Shown: one piece after another, positions 41,478 to 45,053 of the stretch
Layout of the letters: each line of letters opens with the position of its first letter
How positions within the stretch are numbered: the first letter of the stretch is position 1
NCBI RefSeq assembly: GCF_000364625.1
Contig: NZ_KB822624.1
Span: forward strand, 1-45,053
Length of the DNA stretch: 45,053 nt
Source: Pseudomonas thermotolerans DSM 14292
Lineage (GTDB): Bacteria; Pseudomonadota; Gammaproteobacteria; Pseudomonadales; Pseudomonadaceae
Reading direction: 5' to 3'
Made by a program: the position numbers and the translations under genes
The notes under the pieces: model-generated
What the model saw: only the letters and a program-made list of their open reading frames with translations
The model's database searches: none
What the model was told of the DNA's origin: nothing

Positions 41478-41493
41478 TCGGCAAGAGGTCTGA

Positions 41494-41531
41494 AAAGACC
41501 CGTCGGTGCGTCAGTGCTGGCGGGTTTTTTA
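41494..41531 (+). terminator. Terminator of the L,D-transpeptidase gene
   Basis: ACCCGTC (41498-41504) pairs with GGCGGGT (41519-41525, one G-U), followed by TTTTTATT. Confidence 0.75.
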
Positions 41532-41560
41532 TTGTCCGCCGTTTCCGGAAACTTGCGGCC

Positions 41561-41592
41561 AATAAAAAGCCGACCCGGAACCGGGTCGGCTT
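41561..41592 (-). terminator. Terminator of oprI
   Basis: On the minus strand AAGCCGACCCGG-TT-CCGGGTCGGC continues into a TTTTTATT tract. It is a very stable stem, 20 bases past the oprI stop, as expected for an abundant mRNA. Confidence 0.92.
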
Positions 41593-41611
41593 ATATAGCC
41601 ACGAAGGACTA

Positions 41612-41863
41612 TTACTTGCGGCTGGCTTTTTCCAGCATGCGCAGGGCGCGCTCGTTGGCTTCGTCAGCGGTCTGCTGAGCGCGCTGAGCGGCGGCCAGAG
41701 CTTCGTCAGCCTTGCGGTAGGCTTCGTCAGCACGAGCCTGGGCGCGGGCAGCTGCGTCTTCGGTAGCGGTCAGACGAGCTTCGGTTTCTTTGGAGGTGCT
41801 GCTGCAACCAGTGGCCAGAACGGCAGCCAGAGCCAGAGCAGAGAATTTCAGAACGTTGTTCAT
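41612..41863 (-). CDS. oprI: Major outer-membrane lipoprotein OprI (Lpp)
   Basis: This 83-residue precursor has a lipoprotein signal peptide with lipobox LATGC, giving a mature protein that starts Cys-Ser-Ser-Thr. The rest is one long helix of heptad-like Ala/Glu/Arg repeats ([58 protein letters not shown]), forming the Lpp-type trimeric coiled coil. The C-terminal lysine is the attachment point to peptidoglycan. The start is set by AAGGGG eight bases before ATG; the longer frame is leader. Codon choice is strongly biased, as in highly expressed genes. Confidence 0.97.
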   Translation of the reverse strand: MNNVLKFSALALAAVLATGCSSTSKETEARLTATEDAAARAQARADEAYRKADEALAAAQRAQQTADEANERALRMLEKASRK

Positions 41864-41900
41864 CGTGTTCCCCTTAAGGTGGATATTCCATAAAAGCAAC

Positions 41901-41916
41901 TCCTCGGGACCGAGGA
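41901..41916 (-). other. 5'-leader hairpin of oprI
   Basis: TCCTCGG-GA-CCGAGGA is a perfect 7-bp palindrome (effective loop 4-6 nt). It falls about 10-25 nt after the predicted start point and may protect the mRNA from decay. Confidence 0.4.
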
Positions 41917-41930
41917 ATTAGCCGGCCTAC

Positions 41931-41958
41931 ATATTACCTGTTACTTTTCGTAAGTAAA
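41931..41958 (-). promoter_or_regulatory. Predicted oprI promoter
   Basis: On the minus strand TTTACT (41958-41953), 16 bases, then TAATAT (41936-41931). The predicted leader is about 60 nt. Confidence 0.5.
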
Positions 41959-41959
41959 C

Positions 41960-42601
41960 CGACAGAGCGCAGGACGCGCCGCTTTTTTTCAACTGATTGA
42001 GTGTTTCTTAGGCAAGTAGAAGCGACTCTGTACAAAAAGCATACAGTTCGTTCGTCCGTACACTCAAACATCCCTTTACTTTGTAGCAGAGATTTCCGGT
42101 AACGCAGGGTGATTCATGGCTGGCCGGTATCCACCCTGATACCTGATAGTGTTCGCACTTTGTCATCGAAAGTAACTACTACTGTCGGCAGGGATGCATG
42201 CCTGTCGAAGACTCTGAAGTGGAGAGCTGCTTTCCATCCTGGCCATTGCCGTGCTCATCAAGTTGTCGCCGTGGTGGTCGGGAGGGGCCGTGATGAACGA
42301 TGCGATCACGTAGCTGTCGCCGTTCATGAACATCAGTTACCCGAGCATTACTTCTTCGTTCGATGGTCGGGGGGGCTGGAGAAACTCCAGGTGCGCATTC
42401 CCGCCCTGAGTGACGGGGTGAGCATCGAGCAGATCGAATTGAAGTTCCGCAGCCTCGGCGGACTGTTGCGTTTCGGGGAGCGCCTGGTCGAGCGCAAGCC
42501 CGGGGCATGCGTCCCGGGGAGTGGTGTGACTGCCCGCGGCTCTAGCAATCGAGTCCACGGGGGACTCGGTGATCACAGCGGACAGCCGAGCAGATTGATC
42601 G
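41960..42601. other. Intergenic region without recognisable gene
   Basis: The first 120 bases are AT-richer than the flanks. A frame at 42346-42609 (plus) is open, with EKLQVRIPALSDGVSIEQIELKFRSLGGLLRFGERLVERKPG, but it resembles no family I know and the antisense frame is equally open. A hairpin CGAGTCC-N5-GGACTCG lies at 42550-42568. It is most likely the scar of an insertion, together with the transposase remnant that follows. Confidence 0.35.
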
Positions 42602-42865
42602 TCACTTGAGCGATTGCAGCCCCTCAAGCGGCATGTAGCGCCGTTGCAGACGCCATTCGTCGTTCCATTCCGGCAGCATTGCCCCGACCGGCCGGACGAT
42701 GTCCGCATCGTCGGGGAAGATGGCCGCCATGTCGGAGCACCTCTTGCTCTCGGCGTTCAGCCGCTCCAGCGGGTTGCTGCTGTGGATGTGCTGCCGGTAC
42801 GCCTTGGGGAGGCTCATATGAGCCAGAGCCTCGTCTTCGCCAGCGTTCGTGAAAACGGGGTGGAA
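42602..42865 (-). pseudogene. IS256-family (mutator type) transposase, C-terminal remnant
   Basis: About 85 residues remain: NAGEDEALAHMSLPKAYRQHIHSSNPLERLNAESKRCSDMAAIFPDDADIVRPVGAMLPEWNDEWRLQRRYMPLEGLQSL, ending at TGA 42604-42602. This matches the C-terminus of IS256 transposases (HSTNPLERLN.E.KRR.D..GIFP....I.RLVGA.L.E.NDEW...RRYM). The catalytic N-terminal two thirds are missing and the flanking sequence belongs to no transposase, so it is inactive debris. It abuts the 3' end of the EutR-like gene. Confidence 0.85.
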
Positions 42866-42905
42866 CTCTCCCGTGGAACAGGGCCACGGGAGGCATTCCG
42901 TTCGA

Positions 42906-43913
42906 TCAGTGCGAAATGGCGCGCCGAGCGGTGGCGGAGGGCGTTTCTCCGAACAGATCCTTGTAGTAGGAGCTGAACATTCCGAGGTGCCAGAAGCCCC
43001 AGTGGGCGGCGATTTCACTGATCATCAGTGTGCCGGGCGGGCTGGTGAGCAGTTCGTGGCGTGCCCCATGCAGGCGTAGATAGCGCAGGAAGGTCACCGG
43101 GTTGATGTTCAGCACCTTTTGGAAGGCGTAGTGCAGGGTGCGACGGCTGATGCGCAGCTCCTGGCAGATCTCCAGCACCGAGGGCGGGTTACTGCGTCGC
43201 GAGAGGATGTATTCGCGGGCCTTCTCGACGATGTGCCGATGGACGAACTGCCCTGTGCCATGGGGCTTCACCTTGTCCAGGGCGGCGAGGCCGCCGAACA
43301 GGGTCTGCAGGATATCCTCGCGCAGGGCCTGCACGGCGTTGGCGTCGTTGATCGCCGCCGGGTTGTTGCTGATTCCTTCGAAGGCGCGCATAAAGCTGGT
43401 GCGCAGGGCATTCCACAGTTGCGGCGAGGTGCGTTCCGCGCCGCTCACCGTGCACAGGTGTTCGATGTCGACCTCTTCGATGGTATCGGCGTAGTTGCAC
43501 ATCAACTCGTGATCGATGACCGCCACGTAGATGTCCGAGAACAGCGGCGTCTTGAACTTGAGTTCGGAGTTGGGCTTGAGGAAGAACGCCGAATGCGGCT
43601 CGATGCGATCACCGCACCAGTAACCATCGCCCTCGATGTGGATGGGAATGCCGAAGGCCATGCTGTTCGGCCAGGGTTGGCCGCGCTGGTCGACGGCCTT
43701 GTCCATGGTTTCACGGAAGAGCTGGATCGGCCCCAGGGAGATGTCGCTGAGCCGGCCTTGGAAATTGCCCTTGGTGATCTGCAGGTAGTCCTGGTTCCAC
43801 TTCGGCAGGGACCAGGCTTGCTGGAATACGTCGTTGGTTTCGAGATGGGTGAAGGATGCGGCAAGCGGTGCTTGCAATCCACCAGGCAACAAAGAGTTGT
43901 TTGTAGTGTTCAT
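42906..43913 (-). CDS. AraC-family regulator, EutR-like
   Basis: This 335-residue regulator resembles E. coli EutR over its length. The N-terminal part has FQGRLSDISLGPIQLFRETMDKAVDQRGQPWPNSMAFGIPI. The C-terminal double HTH (about 235-335) has VEKAREYILSRRSNPPSVLEICQELRISRRTLHYAFQKVLNINPVTFLRYLRLHGARHELL, then IAAHWGFWHLGMFSSYYKDLFGETPS. EutR activates ethanolamine use with ethanolamine and B12 as signals; the ligand here is unknown. The ATG at 43913 has GGTGAG upstream; a GTG four codons earlier is less likely. It diverges from the aldehyde dehydrogenase gene, a probable target. Confidence 0.85.
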   Translation of the reverse strand: MNTTNNSLLPGGLQAPLAASFTHLETNDVFQQAWSLPKWNQDYLQITKGNFQGRLSDISLGPIQLFRETMDKAVDQRGQPWPNSMAFGIPIHIEGDGYWCGDRIEPHSAFFLKPNSELKFKTPLFSDIYVAVIDHELMCNYADTIEEVDIEHLCTVSGAERTSPQLWNALRTSFMRAFEGISNNPAAINDANAVQALREDILQTLFGGLAALDKVKPHGTGQFVHRHIVEKAREYILSRRSNPPSVLEICQELRISRRTLHYAFQKVLNINPVTFLRYLRLHGARHELLTSPPGTLMISEIAAHWGFWHLGMFSSYYKDLFGETPSATARRAISH

Positions 43914-43921
43914 CGGCTGTC

Positions 43922-44178
43922 TCACCGGCCATTCGAAATGACCTCGTTCTTATTATCCGGCCCGGGATCACGCCTCCGGGGTGGGTCACGCCTGACCCGA
44001 ATCTCTGCCGGATAGGGTGCGATGAGCCGGCTGGCCCGTCGCGCTTGTTCTTGGTCTATCGGCAGATAAAGGTCTTCCAGACGGTGCTGGTGGTTTGCCG
44101 GGCCTGTCTCGATGATCGTTTCTCCAGGCGTCTGCGGCGTACCAGGGCAGGGGGGGGGGTTCTTGTCGTGCTGCCCAT
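43922..44178 (-). other. Possible small reading frame broken at a 10-C tract
   Basis: On the minus strand an ATG at 44178 (MGSTTRT) runs into ten C (44159-44150). As sequenced it then reads a short frame. With one C more or less the frame changes; with eleven C it would continue through GETIIETGPANHQHRLEDLYLPIDQEQARRASRLIAPYPAEIRV to a TGA ending 8 bases before the EutR-like ATG. I do not recognise the product. It may be non-coding. Nothing else gene-like is seen in 44179-44489. Confidence 0.2.
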
Positions 44179-44489
44179 GACGAACCTTTCCGCTTCCAGG
44201 GCTTGGGGCCGCCAGACTATCAGTTCCGGCTTGCGCCCGGCGCGCAATGCGTGCGGGACTGCCTAAGTCGCCCGGAAGCCGCATTTCGCGCGGCGTTCAG
44301 CGGTTTTGCTCTTCCACTCCAGCTTGGGACCACTCCTCGTGGATAGCAATCATTGGTAACAGAAAATGTCTTTGCAAGCGCCGCGGGCGCGTGCGGGGCA
44401 TGCCTTGCCGATTCTTGATAGTCACGGCGCGGGTCCTGCCATTCCTTGATAAGAGAACTGCCGTCTCCCTCCATAAACTCCGCTTCGGC

Positions 44490-44530
44490 AGTGCGAAAGA
44501 TTGCCGCCTGAATATCCGTCATTTCGCACT
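44490..44530. promoter_or_regulatory. Long-spaced inverted repeat upstream of the aldehyde dehydrogenase gene
   Basis: AGTGCGAAA (44490-44498) and TTTCGCACT (44522-44530) are perfect 9-bp arms 23 bases apart, about 80-120 bases before the ATG. The position and symmetry fit an activator site for an AraC dimer or an enhancer protein. Confidence 0.5.
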
Positions 44531-44581
44531 CTGCCGGAGGATGGCCTTTCCCCGGTCTCCTGGCAGCGACGTGTATCGGTC

Positions 44582-44590
44582 AATAACAAC
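44582..44590 (+). promoter_or_regulatory. Hfq/Crc-type motif before the aldehyde dehydrogenase start
   Basis: AATAACAAC fits AAnAAnAA and three (ARN) repeats, just before the ribosome site AGAGGA and 18 bases from the ATG. This is the usual place for Crc/Hfq catabolite repression. Confidence 0.5.
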
Positions 44591-44607
44591 TCTCAGAGGA
44601 ATACACG

Positions 44608-45053
44608 ATGATCTACGCAAATCCGAGCCAGCCGGGTTCCCTGCTGCAGCTCAAAGCCCGCTATGGCAACTACATCAACGGTGAGTTCGTGGCGCCGGTG
44701 AATGGCGTCTACTTCTCCAACACTAGCCCGGTCGATGGTTCTCTGATTGGCGAATTCCCGCGTTCCAGTGCCGAGGACATCGAGCTGGCCCTGGACGCCG
44801 CCCATGCTGCGGCCGATGCCTGGGGTCGCACCTCGGTGCAGGAGCGTTCCAACATCCTGCTGAAGATCGCCGACCGCATCGAACAGAACCTGGAACTGCT
44901 GGCCGTAGCCGAGACCTGGGACAACGGCAAGGCGGTCCGTGAGACCCTGAATGCCGACGTGCCGCTGGCCGCCGACCACTTCCGCTACTTCGCCGGCTGC
45001 ATCCGCGCCCAGGAAGGTTCCGCCGCCGAGCTGAACGACACCACCGCGGCCTA
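44608..45053 (+). CDS. exaC: NAD-dependent aldehyde dehydrogenase, ExaC type (partial)
   Basis: The first 148 residues are in the window; the 3' part lies beyond the edge. MIYANPSQPGSLLQLKARYGNYINGEFVAP, SNTSPVDGSLIGEFPRSSAEDIELALDAAHAAADAWGRTSVQERSNILLKIADRIEQNLELLAVAETWDNGKAVRETLNADVPLAADHFRYFAGCIRAQEGSAAE is nearly identical, as I recall it, to ExaC of P. aeruginosa, the acetaldehyde dehydrogenase of ethanol oxidation. Similar enzymes work in ethanolamine catabolism. The catalytic Cys and Glu are downstream and cannot be checked. The ribosome site is AGAGGA. The divergent EutR-like gene and the inverted repeat at 44490-44530 suggest specific activation. Confidence 0.92.
   Translation, partial: MIYANPSQPGSLLQLKARYGNYINGEFVAPVNGVYFSNTSPVDGSLIGEFPRSSAEDIELALDAAHAAADAWGRTSVQERSNILLKIADRIEQNLELLAVAETWDNGKAVRETLNADVPLAADHFRYFAGCIRAQEGSAAELNDTTAA

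Noticed and set aside
42109..42609. 166-codon plus-strand frame before the IS256 remnant
   Set aside because: No family match, no clear ribosome site, and the antisense frame is equally open; listed only as an unexplained region.
44391..44406. Sigma54 -24/-12 element (GG-N10-GC near CGGGGCATGCCTTGC) before exaC
   Set aside because: Only the GG and TTGC positions fit; TGGCAC is poorly matched and the site is about 200 bases from the ATG.
44220..44522. 100-codon minus-strand frame upstream of exaC (MTDIQAAIFRTAEAEFMEGDG...)
   Set aside because: It would cover the inverted repeat and promoter region of exaC, has no recognisable homology and its composition looks non-coding.

Overview
The window reads as a high-GC Pseudomonas chromosome, probably a relative of the P. 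aeruginosa / P. resinovorans branch. The evidence is the long 532-residue AceA with KQCGH, the OprI lipoprotein, Cti, RoxA, MnmA-HflD-PurB, a PcaQ/PcaHG/PcaR locus, and protein sequences that I recognise as close to P. aeruginosa homologues. Almost all of it is tightly packed housekeeping and aromatic-catabolism sequence. No tRNA, rRNA, CRISPR array or prophage was seen.

Layout. 1-560: the 3' end of an IS66-type element and a badly decayed ISL3-type transposase remnant. 700-9717 (minus strand): aceA with a long leader, then a leftward train of Nudix hydrolase, mnmA, hflD, purB, roxA, GNAT, DUF7931-like and secretin-N-like genes. 9718-11450: icd with two dyad operators. 11647-17140: a lipid/acyl-CoA flavoured group (SDR, APH-fold kinase, SCP2, histidine phosphatase), then sohB and an AcuI/YhdH reductase. 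17376-19515: cysI and its DUF934 partner. 19746-22780: a 39-residue membrane protein, an orphan periplasmic binding protein, a DUF2970 protein, an RlmN-like radical SAM enzyme and a cupin. 22799-26491: metH. 26669-28942: cti. 29051-34471: the protocatechuate locus pcaQ, pcaHG, a ZapE/AFG1-like ATPase, an AEC transporter and pcaR. 34758-35714: a BenR/XylS-like regulator without ben genes. 35724-41863: greB, a YbbP/YbbA ABC exporter, tesA, a small CxxC protein, an L,D-transpeptidase and oprI. 41864-44607: a scarred region with an IS256-type remnant and an EutR-like AraC regulator. 44608 to the end: the start of an ExaC-type aldehyde dehydrogenase.

How it works together. AceA and Icd are the two enzymes competing for isocitrate. 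Both are preceded by TGTAGT/ACTACA dyads of the type associated with the sugar-acid sensing RpiR-family regulators HexR/RccR, which suggests shared, opposite control of the glyoxylate branch point. The pca block carries what look like textbook operators: a perfect CATAACC-N4-GGTTATG before pcaH for PcaQ, and GTTCGATAATCG-type sites before pcaR for PcaR. The EutR-like regulator with ExaC suggests an ethanolamine or alcohol oxidation cluster continuing to the right.

The order is a mosaic. From memory, in P. aeruginosa PAO1 the aceA-icd block, the SDR-to-cti block, the pca block and the tesA-oprI block lie far apart, so the junctions near 11.5, 29.0, 34.6 and 42-44 kb look like rearrangement points. 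IS debris is visible at the two edges (0-0.6 and 42.6 kb).
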